In this document: piece by piece, positions 1-35,169 of the stretch
How positions within the stretch are numbered: position 1 is the stretch's first letter
Layout: each line of letters begins with the position of its first letter
Assembly: GCF_037042905.1 (NCBI RefSeq)
Contig: NC_087253.1
Location: 19,061,501 to 19,125,500 of the forward strand
DNA length: 64,000 nucleotides
Direction of reading: 5' to 3'
Source of the DNA: Lytechinus pictus
Taxonomy: Eukaryota; Echinodermata; Echinoidea; Temnopleuroida; Toxopneustidae
Notes under the pieces: model-generated
Seen by the model: only the letters and a program-made list of their open reading frames with translations
Databases searched by the model: none
Told to the model about the DNA's origin: nothing
Made by a program: the position numbers and the translations under genes

Positions 1-601
1 AGTAGTACCAACATGCAACATAACGAGTGGGACTGCGTTAGGATTTGGGTAAATTAACTTCAAATTAACTTAAACAAATACACTCCAACACTTTCATTTA
101 CCATATTCCACTTGTCCACTGCTTTCTGATCCTCTCATACCACTTCACGATACTCAAATAGGATTACCAGTGCAGTCCGCGTTCCTTTCAATCTATTCTA
201 TTTTGTCGTTCAGTGAATGAGCACCGTACATGCACATGTCTGATTTGTTTTGAAAATGGCGCGACCTTGCACTTCCGGGTATGGGATCAAAGGGGGCGGG
301 GTCGGCGGCGGGGGTGGGGGAGGTAAAAGGCGCCTAGATACACTCCTATTCATCTTTTGGACGATAATGAAAGAGGAATTGAAAAGAGAGGAGAAAAAAT
401 AAAGAAGAAGAATTATCTAATTGGTGAGGGAAATTGAGGAAAGAATTAAAAAAGAAAAGATGAGAAAAAAAAAAGAAGATGAATTAAAGATATAGGAAAA
501 TTTTGTTCGGTCCCCATAAACTCTCAGTTCCATTGTTCAACTGGAAAAAAGGGCAATAATATTTTCTGATAGGAAAAAGGTCCTATAAAAGGAAGTTTAA
601 C
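1..601. other. upstream non-coding DNA with a GC-rich patch
   Basis: No gene is recognisable. A short GC-rich block of G-runs and CGGCGG motifs lies at about 288-325, followed by a purine-rich stretch from about 360 to 500. The GC block could belong to a promoter, but no exon or splice donor supports that. Confidence 0.3.
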
Positions 602-1165
602 TTAAAGGTCAATTTCACCCCAAAAAATGTTAATTTAAATCAATAGAAAAAAATCAAACAAGCATAACGTACGCTGAAAATTTTATCAAAATCGGACGTA
701 AAATAAGAAAGTTACGGACCATGATTATTTAGGGGGCCTGAAGTTTCGCTTATTTTTCATAAAACAGTTATTCAGTGACATGCCAATGAGAGAGTCGATT
801 GTGTCACTCACTTACTATTTCTTTTGCTTTTTATTGTTTGAATTATACAATATTTCAATTACAGATTTGACAATGAGGACCAACTCGACTGAACCATAAA
901 ATGTTAAAACAATGGTGATACCATATGTTCAGGGAGGAATAAAACTTTGTTTCATTGGACAACAGGGTAAAATTTGAATATTTCATATTTCATAAAATAA
1001 AATGCAAAATAAATAGTGAGTAAGTGAGTGAGAGATGGCATTGGTCCCCTCATTTGCATCTTATTTTACATCCCATTTAGATGAAATTATTCAGTGTTAT
1101 TGCTAGTTGGATTTTTATCTTTTTATTCAAGTCATCTTTTTGTTGGAATGGACTTGTCCTTTAAG
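602..1165. repeat. non-autonomous foldback-type element, family F1 (copy 1)
   Basis: The ends are imperfect inverted repeats: the left end begins TTAAAGGTCAATTTCACCCC and the right end finishes with TGGACTTGTCCTTTAA. The body carries the phrases 'AAAATTTTATCAAAATCGGA' and 'TTTTTATTGTTTGAATTATA', shared with copies at 12,180, 37,381 and 47,255/49,248. No coding capacity is seen; it is probably a MITE. Confidence 0.7.
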
Positions 1166-2595
1166 GCAATTGAACGTATATCTACATACATTGCAATGGA
1201 ATGAAGTGTTTCGCTCTGTCGGCATGCTCTCTCTCTCAAACAATAGCAGTGAATTCTCTGCCAGAGACCGAGTGACATCCCAGACCACATATTATCCACA
1301 GTGCCCCCCCCCCCCCCCGAAAAAAGGGGTGTATCATTGGGTGAAATCACTGCCCACTAAACTTTACAAAAATCAGAACTTCTTCTGGTATGTCGGTATT
1401 TCGGAAGAGTATATGCCATATATAAGCATGCATTGCCCGCTGGTAGATCAATTTGAAAAGGCCTTTTACCCTTTTAGGGGAAATGAGATGTTGTTATAAG
1501 GTCTTCTCGTTGTTGGGGTTTTTTTTCTTTCTATTCTTTAATTAAAAAGAAAAAAACGGAAAAGAGGAATGTATTGTACGTCTACATCAGTAGTAAGCAT
1601 TTTATGAGGGGCGTGATATGACAATAGCTCTTGACGTCCCCATAACATTTAACCACTGGTGGATCCAGGGGGCAGCCCGCCCGTGCCCCCCCCCCCCCTT
1701 AAGAAGCAAAATTAAAATTTGTAATGTAAAAATGCTGTTAAAACAGAAGTGTGCCCCTTGAAAGTGAGGACCTTTTTATTTTTGCTTGTCAATTTTTTCC
1801 TCGGAAAAAATGTGCCCCCCCCCCCCCGTTAATAACGATATCAACTGGTACATATAGATATATTGTCTTTGTTACTAAATTACTTTTTTTTTAGTACAGA
1901 AATATGAACATTGCCCGCTTCCTGTGTGGTTATTGAGTCGGAAAGGTGAACACCCCCCCCCCCCCCAACACCCCTAATACCTGTGAGCTACAGCTAGATG
2001 CACAGCAGGAAAAGTAATCACTGCAGTTGCACGAGAAAGACGAACTTTATCCCGAACTTTGTCGACATCCTTAGAACGTGCACGTCAATAAGTTTGATTA
2101 TGGTTTTCTAACTTTGCGTTTAGGGGTGGCCATATATTGTTACAGAAGGACAATCGAATACAAAAAAATAAATAAATACACGTCATTTTCTCAATAAAGT
2201 GATGGATATATAATTTCAAACACATTCCGTAGGACTCTCCTCTCATGAACCATGGTACAGGGGCGGGGGGGGGGTCAACCGCCTTCATTAATTTTTTTTT
2301 CAATAAATGTGAACAAAAAACGTCAAAATTACCATCTGGTTGTGTTTTTGCATGGTCAGCCCCCCCCCCGTCCCTATGAAACTTTTCAAAACAGTTCTGC
2401 GGTCCCTACCTACCCCCCCCCCCCCCGTTCTCTTTTTAGTTTGTCATCAATATTCATCACGTAAAATGCTGCATGATATGGCAATGCGCCTCCTCCCCCG
2501 TGGACCGCCCCCGGTCTAGTAATTGTGTAAGGTACTCTTTTTATAGACGACCCTGAAGTCCTCGTTCATGTTTATATAACCTATATAGACCAGGT
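1166..2595. repeat. mosaic of MITE fragments with poly-C runs
   Basis: About 1,651-1,826 is a minus-orientation fragment of the GGATCC-end family F3, beginning CCACTGGTGGATCCAGG. About 2,245-2,430 resembles the CAGGGG-end family whose body contains the phrase ATGGTCAGCCCC. Homopolymer C runs of at least ten occur near 1,303, 1,687, 1,815, 1,952 and 2,414. Open frames across here are not conserved and look accidental. Confidence 0.45.
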
Positions 2596-2765
2596 GGGTG
2601 TTTCATAAAGCTGTTCGTAAGTTAAGAGCGACTTTAAGAACGACTGGTGATCCTTTCTTGTGGTAAATGGTAGATTCATTGGGGATGATTTAGCGCGTAA
2701 GAAAGGATCACCAGTCATTCTTAAAGTCGCTCTTAACTTAAGAACAGCTTTATGAAACGGCCCCC
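2596..2765. repeat. foldback MITE, family F4 (copy 1)
   Basis: The left arm reads GTTTCATAAAGCTGTTCG and continues with AAGAGCGACTTTAAGAACGA. The right arm (about 2,700-2,762) is its reverse complement, ending CTTTATGAAACGGCC. The whole unit folds on itself with a loop of about 40 nt. Related copies are at 37,119-37,287 and, diverged, at 58,292-58,437. Confidence 0.75.
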
Positions 2766-3639
2766 AGGGGAAGGCCAAAAGGGAGGGTACAGGTAGGAAC
2801 GGTAAGAACCACATCCAGATTCATTCACATACGTCATCAAATGACACTTTCTCTGAACATAATACCAGGACATGCAGGAGGGAAGTTATACCAGCTAATT
2901 TTAGGGGCATGATTTGCGCTGTTCAAAGTTTTGACGTTCATGGTTGGTGTTCGTAGAAATTCCCCGGGAAATCGTGAAATTTTCTTGTCATGTGTTCTCT
3001 ATTTTCCACAAAATATGAAAATAAGAACAAAAGGGAAATGCGTTTATGCAAATGCTCCAATATTGATATTACACTTTATGCCTATTTTTTTTTCTGCGGT
3101 CATACAGTTCTCAGTGAAACAACCGAATTCGTCCTAACTTTTGTACCTCACGTTTTAAGTTGTCTTCCAGACTTCCAGCGGTGTAAATAATGTAGGTCTA
3201 TTGGTCTGTCCAATATTCTAGGGACTTGAACTGAGGGGGGGGGGGCTGCCAAAATATTTATATCAGAAAATATATATTTTGAAAATATATTGAATAACAA
3301 TAGAAATAGAAAAATTCAAATAAATTTATTGCGATTTCTAACTTTCTCCATATTGGCATAATTATCCGCAAGACATGATTTCAATAAAACCCATTCATTT
3401 CGATCACTCTATAAATATTGATTACAAATCGTACAAATTCAAGCAATCGGCGACTTTTTATTATTCATAAAGAGGATGCAGATAGAAAAAAGAAAAATAA
3501 TCACAGTTTTTCATGACATTTCATTTAAAAATGTCATTATGTATTTTATTTATAAACTACTAGTGTTTAATTACAAATCCAGGATAATCAATGGAAAGCG
3601 AGAAGAGGTAAAAAATCAATTTATCACAAAAAATGGGGG
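2766..3639. other. AT-rich intergenic DNA, nothing recognised
   Basis: I see no exon, RNA gene or clear repeat boundary. A poly-G run sits at about 3,235-3,244. Short open frames here show no family resemblance. Confidence 0.4.
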
Positions 3640-3954
3640 TTGATGAAACTAGATAAAACTAATTTTTCCTCCCTTTTTTCACTTTCTTTCTTCTCTTTAT
3701 ATTATTTTCTTCTCTCTTTTATCTTTCTAATTTTCTTCCCAATTTTGTCTAACTGGAAATTGGCATGGGTCTTCTTTCTCCTTTTCTCTTTTATTATCTT
3801 TCCTCTTCTTCACATTCCCTCATCTTTCTTTCGTTGTCTTTCTCCCTCCTTTATCTCTTCTTTCCTTCTCGTCCCCTTTTCATTTTCTCTTCTTTACGGT
3901 ATTATTATCCTCCTTTCATTTAATTTCCTCTTCTTATTTCACTCACTCCCTCCC

Positions 3955-4316
<362 letters not shown>

Positions 4317-4397
4317 TTGGTCTTTCTATCCCTTGCGCCCTCCATTTCTTCTTTTTTTTTCAATTCTCCATTTCTCCTAGTATTCTCATGCAGGACC

Positions 4398-4498
4398 CCA
4401 TGGAAGAACAATGGTATTTTATTGATACCGCTGAAATGGGCTATCCTCCATAATATATGATCTGTAAATTATGTTAAATTGAGCATGTATATATTTTA
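4398..4498 (-). repeat. dispersed repeat, also at 15,842-15,932 in opposite orientation
   Basis: This stretch (CCATGGAAGAACAATGGTAT, then TGGGCTATCCTCC and AATTGAGCATGTATATA) is the near reverse complement of 15,842-15,932. The family is unknown; only these two copies were noticed. Confidence 0.55.
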
Positions 4499-4505
4499 TT
4501 TTTAG

Positions 4506-4508
<3 letters not shown>

Positions 4509-4546
<38 letters not shown>

Positions 4547-4549
4547 GTG
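4509..4549. repeat. (GA)n followed by poly-G
   Basis: About 14 GA dinucleotides run directly into a G run of about 12. Confidence 0.85.
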
Positions 4550-4575
4550 GTATAGGGTGCAAGGGGGAGGAGGGG

Positions 4576-4821
4576 TACACAGCAAAAACTGTGGTGTTAA
4601 CCGGTGTACATAGAGGACCACACCAGTTATTTTACACCGGTGTTGAATTGGTGGTGTTAGTTTTACACCTATAGGTGTCATTACAACACCTTTGGTTGTT
4701 ACATTTACATGCTTTGGTTTTATTTCTAATCTCTAGGGTGTAATTCTAACACCTCGGGGTGTGGTCCTCTATTAACACCTACTGGTGTCAGTACGTTTAA
4801 CACCGCAGTTTTTACAGTGTA
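4576..4821. repeat. MITE, family F2 (ACACTG ends), copy A
   Basis: The ends are TACACAGCAAAAACTGTGGT and GCAGTTTTTACAGTGTA. The interior is rich in GGTGT and ACACC phrases in both orientations. The same architecture occurs at 13,770, 23,841, 29,120 (short) and 49,576, so this is a dispersed family. No coding capacity. Confidence 0.8.
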
Positions 4822-5301
4822 CGTACGTGTAGTGCCCATCAGGCATATGTCATTCTAGTTTGCAGACATGTCACAGACCCTGCATTGACGTGATCAACAA
4901 GTGGGTCTTCATACATAGACTAGCACGCATTAAACTTGCTTTTTGTCCTTCAGTACTCAAAATAATAATTGTAGGCTGTGCATTCAGACCTCTTTAACTC
5001 GAGTGAAGGATTTTCAAAGAGCACTGATCATCCTGGAATAGTATAGTACATCGGCAACATGGAGTAAAATAAAAGGGGCGTGGCGGGTGAGGGACAATCG
5101 AAGAGGATTGCTTACCTGCAGACATTGAACTTATTGGGCATAGACTATATATTTCAATGATTGAAATAGTCTCTGCCCATCCCTACTTACCGGATATAAC
5201 AATATCCTGGTATCTTTCTCTGGTAAAAATATGCACTTCCTGTAGAGGGGGAAAAAGAGGCTTAGTGTCGAAAATAAACGTCGAATAGTGTGCCCTCTCT
5301 A

Positions 5302-5342
5302 ATGCTCTCTCCCTCTCTCTCTCTCTCTCCATCTCTCTCTCA
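5302..5342. repeat. (CT)n microsatellite
   Basis: Interrupted CT dinucleotide run. Confidence 0.8.
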
Positions 5343-5399
5343 CTTTCCCCACCCCCGCCCTCTATCTTTTGTTAAAATGCGATTGGCTCAAACCATTCT

Positions 5400-5982
5400 T
5401 AGTAGGGTCCATGCTCAACTGTCGGCCTAAAGCAAAGTCCACCCCGCCACCGCGATTAATGCTCACATAAAAAAACAAGTTTTTCATACGTGATCTTTAT
5501 TGAGTCACACAAGAAAAGATCACTTGACTGGAAAAGCGGGGGCGAGGAGGCAACAATAATCAACTATCGAGCTTCCTTATTTTAGTCAGTTCGCTTTCTT
5601 TTGTGTAGCTATAGACCATTATCATCCAGGCTGGGGCTGGGCATCCAGACCGAATGTTTGACCCATAAAAGGACATTGGCATGATCCTTCCTTTGTGTTT
5701 TCAATATACTTCAATGGAAATGGTTAACTGACCGTATTATCGACCGTTTTAATGATCGCGGATATTCGTTAGACGAGTTTGGGTACCCTACCCGGATGTG
5801 TATATTGAATGACCGTGACTTGTGTGTGTGTGTTTCAGACCGGAGCTTCGTTCGCCTTTTCCATGTAATATTACGTTATATTACACGCTGAAACCGTATA
5901 CCGGGTATAGTTTTGAGTGAAGCACGACGCGCTTGTGTTTTCCGAGTACTACACTAGCGTACGTTTATTTGGATTAAATTTA
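5400..5982 (+). promoter_or_regulatory. probable promoter and 5' leader zone of the PNT gene
   Basis: This DNA lies immediately upstream of the first coding exon and is less repetitive than its surroundings. I find no clear TATA box or decisive initiator. A TGTGTGTGTGTTTCAG sequence at about 5,822-5,838 could act as a splice acceptor, so a further upstream non-coding exon is possible. The boundaries are approximate. Confidence 0.3.
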
Positions 5983-5991
5983 ATGGCATAG
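5983..5991 (+). promoter_or_regulatory. minimal upstream ORF (Met-Ala-stop)
   Basis: The triplets ATG-GCA-TAG end two bases before the ATG chosen for the PNT protein at 5,994. Initiation here would terminate almost on top of the main start. It could therefore damp translation or force reinitiation. Confidence 0.5.
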
Positions 5992-5993
5992 CC

Positions 5994-29080
<23,087 letters not shown>

Positions 29081-29119
29081 AAATATAGTTTTCAAGAAAA
29101 TATTGATATGTCATTATTG

Positions 29120-29171
29120 TACACTGTAATAACTGGTGTACACCGGTTAACACCATAGTTTTTGCTGTGTA
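29120..29171. repeat. short family F2 derivative in the PNT 3' region
   Basis: TACACTGTAATAACTGGTGT joins almost directly to CACCATAGTTTTTGCTGTGTA. Both F2 ends are kept but the centre is missing. It lies 40 bp past the stop codon and is probably transcribed in the 3' UTR. Confidence 0.65.
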
Positions 29172-29226
29172 AAAATATATACAGATTTTATATTGAAATA
29201 GACAGTAAACTGTCTTTTCAAGGACT

Positions 29227-29511
29227 ATTAATTCGCGCTACCAGATACATAACCAGTAGTCTCTATTTCCCCGTATTTATCACGATTTTCTTTTCGGTAA
29301 CTTTCCCAGGAGGGAAGCAACCGCGTAGCTCAGTTTTCGCCGCGGCTGTAGCGATTTTAGCTCGCGTACGCATGCTGTGCGTGCAGTGAAAATGACGTCA
29401 CTATCAATATTTTGACATGCCTACATTAACCCGACCAAATGCGATTACCAGGTGATAATACCGTAATGATATTATTTTTAACTTGATAAAACTGGTAGCG
29501 CGAATTTCTTT
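29227..29511. repeat. inverted pair ATTCGCGCTACCAG / CTGGTAGCGCGAAT
   Basis: The arms lie near 29,229 and 29,488, about 245 bp apart. Possibly a MITE downstream of the PNT stop codon. Confidence 0.5.
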
Positions 29512-29553
29512 ATTTAATGCAACCATTTCCCCATTCTGAATTTCAGCTGCAGA

Positions 29554-29559
29554 AATAAA
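29554..29559 (+). terminator. candidate polyadenylation signal of the PNT gene
   Basis: This is the first clear AATAAA after the stop codon at 29,080, within GCAGAAATAAACCC. No transcript evidence. Confidence 0.35.
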
Positions 29560-30079
29560 CCCACCTTTTTGTTAATTATTTATTGGAAAAAAAAAATCTT
29601 GTATATATAATTCCATTTTCTTTGCTTTAATTTCACCCTTTTTTTCATTGATCTGATGAGTCCACCACTGGTTTACCTCTTTCAGCTTTCGTCCATTTCG
29701 TTTTACCTCACTTGTGATTGGATGTGTGTTTTAATTGCAACTCTGGATCAGCCAATCAAATTCAAGTTCCGATTGCATATAAGCCAATGGCCTGCCAGGA
29801 TGTAGACATCATGCAAAATGCCACTTGCTGATTGGTTGATGCAGTAATGGTGGCATGGGAGACCGTCAGGCAATTGATATACTATACTTCTCTTCTGATT
29901 TACGCAACCAAGTTTTTTTCAGCGATCGTGTACCAGTCCCATTTTGCTCAGAATCAATCAGATGCAATGATTTTCTGTAGTATATATAATCTGTCGTCAA
30001 AAACTACTAAAAATCTCGATGGAACCCATGCAATGAATCGTTTCATCAACATTAATTTTGTCATCCGATTGTCAGGGGC

Positions 30080-30215
30080 CTGTTCCTGAAAGAATTGTGA
30101 TTAATCGCAACTCAAGCGCAAATCGTAAGTGCGCATGTCTAATTGGCCAAAAAAAAATCAAGTTCCGATTGATTTCAGAGTTGCTTTTGATTGCAATTCT
30201 TTCTTAAACGTGTCC
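30080..30215. repeat. small foldback unit
   Basis: GGGGCCTGTTCCTGAAAGAA and ATTGTGATTAATCGCAACTC are mirrored by GATTGCAATTCTTTC and ACGTGTCCCTGG, a palindromic MITE pattern. Confidence 0.5.
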
Positions 30216-30239
30216 CTGGATCTTACAACTTTCTTTGAT

Positions 30240-30735
30240 TTTGTTTGGCTGAGAAGGGCAATTTCTATGGTATCTCTCGGGTAGAATGGACTTTGTCGGG
30301 TAAGGCATCCGACAAATCTTTTCATGAAATACTCCCAGACTTGAAACTAAACTCGTACACCCATTTAAACATAACAAGACAAGTAGCTCCCCATTTCTTT
30401 CCAACAAAACAGTTCCAGCTGCGAAGGGCAGTTCCTATGGTAACTGTCGGATAAAAAAAACTTTGTCGGATAAAACGTCAGATAAATCCTTTCATGAAAC
30501 ACTCAACAGACTCGAAACTAAATTCCTACACCTATTTAAACATAACAAAACAAGTTGCTCCCCATAACTTTTCAAGGAAACAGTTTGAGCTGAGAAGCGC
30601 AGTTCCTATGGTAACTGTCGGATAAAACGTCAGACAAAACCTTTCATGAAACACTCAACAGACTCGAAACTAAATTCGTACACCCATATAAACATAGCAA
30701 AACAAGTTGCTCTCCGTAACTTTTCAACGAAACAG
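30240..30735. repeat. tandem repeat, about three units of 140-180 bp
   Basis: Units start near 30,248, 30,416 and 30,596 with GCTGAGAAGGGCAATTTCT-like phrases. They continue with CTATGGTAACTGTCGGATAA, TTTCATGAAACACTC, CTCGAAACTAAATTC and AACATAACAAAACAAGT. The unit resembles the foldback element at 55,187-55,346, which may be its source. Confidence 0.75.
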
Positions 30736-30994
30736 ATTTAAGCAAAATAATTTGGCATGAATATCATTGGCGAACTTTATAAAGGTAGTAAGTTTATATA
30801 TACCTCTACTTTCATCGTTTCTTTCTTTATTATCACCCACTACCTCATTCTTTGTCTATTATATAGGCCCTATAGTTCGATTCTTTTCCAATTTTCCACT
30901 TTAAAAGGTCTTTTTATAAAATAGTTAAATTCTGCAGGACCGATGATTTTCAAGCTATAGGTGTAACGGGTATGTATCATACCAGTAACGCGCA

Positions 30995-31470
30995 TACATT
31001 CGTAATTCCGAAGCTTCGTTATTCCGAAGGTTCGGATATTCCGAAGGTTCGTATTTCCGAAGGTTCGTATTTCCGAAGGTTCGTAATTCCGAAGGTTCGT
31101 TAGTCCGAAAACGAAATGAGGTTCGTAATTCCGAAGGTTCGTTAATCCGAAAACGAAATGAAGTTCGTAATTCCGAAGGTTCGTTAGTCCGAAAACTAAA
31201 TGATGAACGAACCTTATTTCGTTTTCGGACTTACGAACCTTCGGAACAAGGAACCTTATTTCGTTTTCGGATTAACGAACCTTCGGAACATCGAACCTTA
31301 TTTCGTTTTCGGATTATCGAACCTTCGGAATAACGCCACAAATGTTCGGATTAACGAACCCTTATACGTTTTCGGATTAACGAACATCGAGGTATAGGCA
31401 ATTTACGTGTTTCGGAATTACGAACCTTCGGAATAAAGAACCTTCGGAATTACGAAGTGTAACCCCAGTA
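30995..31470. repeat. foldback array of TTCCGAAGGTTCGTA units
   Basis: The left side repeats GTAATTCCGAAGGTTCGT and TCCGAAAACGAAATGA. The right side holds the complements, such as GAACCTTCGGAAT and CATTTCGTTTTCGGA types. The short reverse frame repeating V-F-G-L-T-N is an artefact. Confidence 0.85.
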
Positions 31471-33215
31471 ACGTAACCTTTTGAACATCTGTAAATGAAA
31501 GATTCATTATCATTCTTGAAGTGGCTATACTACTTTTTAATAGTGCGCAATATAATGCTTTTCCCCGAGTATAGTCTTACCGAAATATCATCAGGAATGT
31601 GCACACGGCCACGCAATTACCGTGAGTATAGACAGATTAATATTTCGAGTATGAACACGGTCATGAAAATGAACTGAATCACCACAGTAAATTGACCCGT
31701 TGTCCGTACATGATTTATTGCACAAATTTCGCCACAAGGCACACGCTTCTCCCAAGTCGTCATTATAGAGAAAAGTCTACCTCTTTGTGTAGGAGTAACA
31801 GGGAAAAGCAGTTATACCTCATGATCATTTGATTGATTTACAAGCTTATAAGAATAAAAAAAATATAATCAAATATAAATTATGTATGCCTGTGTGAAGA
31901 GACTCTTCCTTTTTGCGCTTAATATTGTGTTCCTCGATCATTATACACAGACAGTTCAGATTTTAGTTTATTTACCATTCCACATAAATTGTTATTCAGT
32001 GTTTCATAATGTATTTGCTCTTCAATAACTGGGCTTTAAAATCTTCTCTTGTTTATTTCGTATTTTTTCCTATAGTCTTCAGGAAAAGTTGAAACCTCCA
32101 ATAATAATCAGTGACGATGATTATACAAGGAGTTTTTAAAATAAGTTGGTAACAGTATGAAAAGCACATGCATAACAGTTTTTCATGCATATAATGAATA
32201 TCTTGCCATTATGTACACGGCTATCAGGAAAAAATATATCTTAAGAAATACTGGAAGCTCTTATAATTAATTCGGTATTGGGTTCTACAACTGTTTTTTT
32301 TTAATATTGTGAAGATAATCATTGTCATATAAGTTCTCTTTGCATGATTAACCTGTATACCTCTACGTAAGTGTTCTGTACATTTAGCAACTTTTCTTGA
32401 GCAAAACATGATCATATAATTTTGTATATCTGCTGTTTCAATAAAATCAAGAAATATTTTCATTAAAATCTGCTTCCAACAAATAATGTTTGGAATTCAC
32501 AGTGAATCCTAATCTTTATTTTGAAAGAATGTTGGGAAATCAAGTTCATTTTTTACAGCTATTTTAATGTGGAACCATGTATATGTTTCTTTTCATGGTT
32601 ATGATTGTAGTTTATTTTGGGGTCTCGATTTTCAAGGATTATTTTGATATATGTAAATATCCATCTCAAGATTGTTAAACATGGATTATCTGCGTTTTTC
32701 AGCTTTGCTTTCAAAATATAATAAAGTTTATATTTGATTTTACACATCTCCTCTGTTCGAGTTACGCATTAGTGTGTATTTTTGACATGAAATTATTTTT
32801 TTTTTCCTATTGGCTGGTTTTCTTTCCTTTTTTCAATTCTTCCTCATTTTCTCCTTTATTTCCTCTCTCTTTGATTCTTTTTCTGGTCTCCCCCATTCTT
32901 TTTACGCCTTCTTCCTTATACTGCTACCAATTCTCCTTGTTCCTCCTCTTCTCATTCTTCTTCTTATCTTCACCCTTCTTCTTATTATTCTATTTCTTCT
33001 CTTCATCAGCATTTATCTTCCCGGTTTTTTTTTCATTATCTCTCACTCTCCTCGCTTGTTCACTCCAGCCTTTCTCCCCCTCTTATGTCTGTCTGTCTCT
33101 ATCTGTGTATGAGCGTGTGTTTCTTTTCGTTCTATAGAGCCTACAAATTAAAAGGAAAAAATAGTTTTATTCTCTTCCCCTTTATCACAGAATGAGCAGG
33201 AACATTGGAGAAGAA
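31471..33215. other. AT-rich intergenic DNA, then a pyrimidine-rich tract
   Basis: Nothing recognisable to about 32,770. From about 32,800 to 33,130 the plus strand is T/C-rich with long F/L/S accidental frames. Confidence 0.4.
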
Positions 33216-33395
33216 GTTCAGATTCAGATATTTTTATTGTCCAATTGTAATCGAGTACAAATGGAAATTCAATTTGTTCACACAAAATAATTTAGAATAT
33301 TACATGATACACACAAAAGATTACAAGATACACATAGTAAACATTATACAAATCAACAAGCAAAGATAAGAGAAATAAAGATGAAGGGGGGGAGG
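33216..33395 (-). mobile_element. possible 3' end of a non-LTR retrotransposon
   Basis: Read on the minus strand, the end is ACAATTGGACAATAAAAATA followed by TCTGAATCTGAA. An AATAAA next to a short tandem tail is typical of 3' ends of several LINE clades. No reverse-transcriptase frame is attached, so this would be a 5'-truncated remnant. Confidence 0.4.
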
Positions 33396-33420
33396 TAACA
33401 TAACTTCAAGTATGGCTATT

Positions 33421-34020
33421 AAAGGGGAATCCAGCCTTGGTCATAAAATGTTGTGTTGGGAAGGAGAAAAATAAATTAAACAGAATGGTGAAACTTTGAA
33501 AGAAATCGGACAAGCAATAAGAAAGTTATAGCTGCTTTAAAATTTAGATCACTAATACTATGTAGATTTCAAATTGGCAACTGGGTAAGTAAATTATGAC
33601 AAGGGGCAAGGAAAACTTTCCCATAGGCCATGTATTTTATTATCAGGGATTTGTGGTTTTCTCCTAAGTACCCATTCCCCCGGGGCAGTAATCTAAATAT
33701 AACCCAGGTATTATATTGTTTTATGTCATCATGAAAGAAAAATATAATTTGAAATAAAACTTTTGGAAAAAATGACATTTTAGCCATAATATGTATTGGA
33801 GTACATGGAAGAGTAGTCCTTGCCTTACATCACTATGACATCCCATATGCGGCCAATTTGAAGTCTCCATGGGTATAGTGATTACCAATATTTACAACTT
33901 TTAAAAATTCATAACTTTCTTGTTGTTTGTCCAATATTGTTCAACCTTTCACCTATCAACTTGTCTGATTTTTCTTTTCCTTATAAAAACAAGTTTTTAT
34001 TTGGGTTGGATTCCCCTTTA
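33421..34020. repeat. foldback-type element with AAAGGGGAATCCAGCC ends
   Basis: The left AAAGGGGAATCCAGCC pairs with the right GGGTTGGATTCCCCTTTAA. Inner blocks with AATAAGAAAGTTAT and its complement are inverted. The architecture matches families F1, F7 and F8 but the termini differ. Confidence 0.7.
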
Positions 34021-35169
34021 AATGCACGGATTGAAACTGGAGTGCACGGGGAGTATATACATAAGAGAGGGGGACCTTGTCGTACACACGCACCACCTTC
34101 AAAAACGCTTGAAAGGTGTTTTTTTTCTTCTTTTATTTAGATGCGAAGGGGCATGATATGTAAATTTAAGAAGTCTTGTATTGAGGTTAAAAAATTCACA
34201 GAAGTGGTATGATGATACGTGAATGCTTTTTTGTTGACAAATGAAAAATATTTACGCATGTACAACGATATCAATCAGAGGATTCCCTGGGGTTGAGGCG
34301 AATAAGAGAGAGAATGCGAATAAGAGAGAGAGAGAATGAGAGAAAAAATGTTGGGAGAGTAAGAAGATTGATGGGGAGAGGGTAAATTGTTCATGAAGAA
34401 AGGGGAGAGAGGAGCGAGGGCGGGGCAGTGAGTGAAAGAAGCGGTAATTAAGGAGCGTAAGTGAGAAATTATCACCCGAAATAGTAAAAGTAAAACAATA
34501 CTGAATTTTCGTTATACTTAATTTTAGATGACATTATTGGCAAGTACTTAATGGTTTTTTTTTTCTTTTCAATCTTGCTAGAATATGACATTTCCAACAT
34601 ATAAATTTCAATTTGATTGGGCATTTAAAAAGAATGCATTTATTTTATTTCAAATTTATTCATGTTAATTGGAAAATAATTCATTTTCATGTTTCTAAGT
34701 TTTTATATAAAGGCTTTTGGTTGTGAGGAATATGCGTACCGAATTTTGGCGCGTTCGGGTGGACGGCGGTTGTTATCAGAAGGAAGGGGGTAATAGGTGT
34801 AGAGACGTATCGTGATTCCCCCCCCCCCCTTGTTTCAAATACTTGGTAACTGAAGCAAACCTGGACCCGTGACACAAAGGTTAGCGAAATGAAATGGCAT
34901 ATCAAGATCATCGTTGCTTGCCTGTTTTGCTCAGTAGACTGACTAGGGACCAATCAGAATTGTTCTTACAAATTTAGAGATTAATTCCTGGTATGATTTG
35001 TTGACTTTACTTATAGCTTGCCATAAAGTAGAATGAAACCCTTGATACAACTAATGCTCATAACTTTCTTCTTATTCATTATTTTTGTAAGACTTTCATG
35101 GACATGTGCAACACTTACATGTCGAATAATTAATATAAATGGGGAAGTTCACCCAGACGACAGTCAGTT
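34021..35169. other. intergenic DNA, nothing recognised
   Basis: A GA-rich stretch lies near 34,305-34,345 and a poly-C run near 34,821. A short fragment of the CCCGTAACACAAAG family is near 34,865. Confidence 0.35.
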
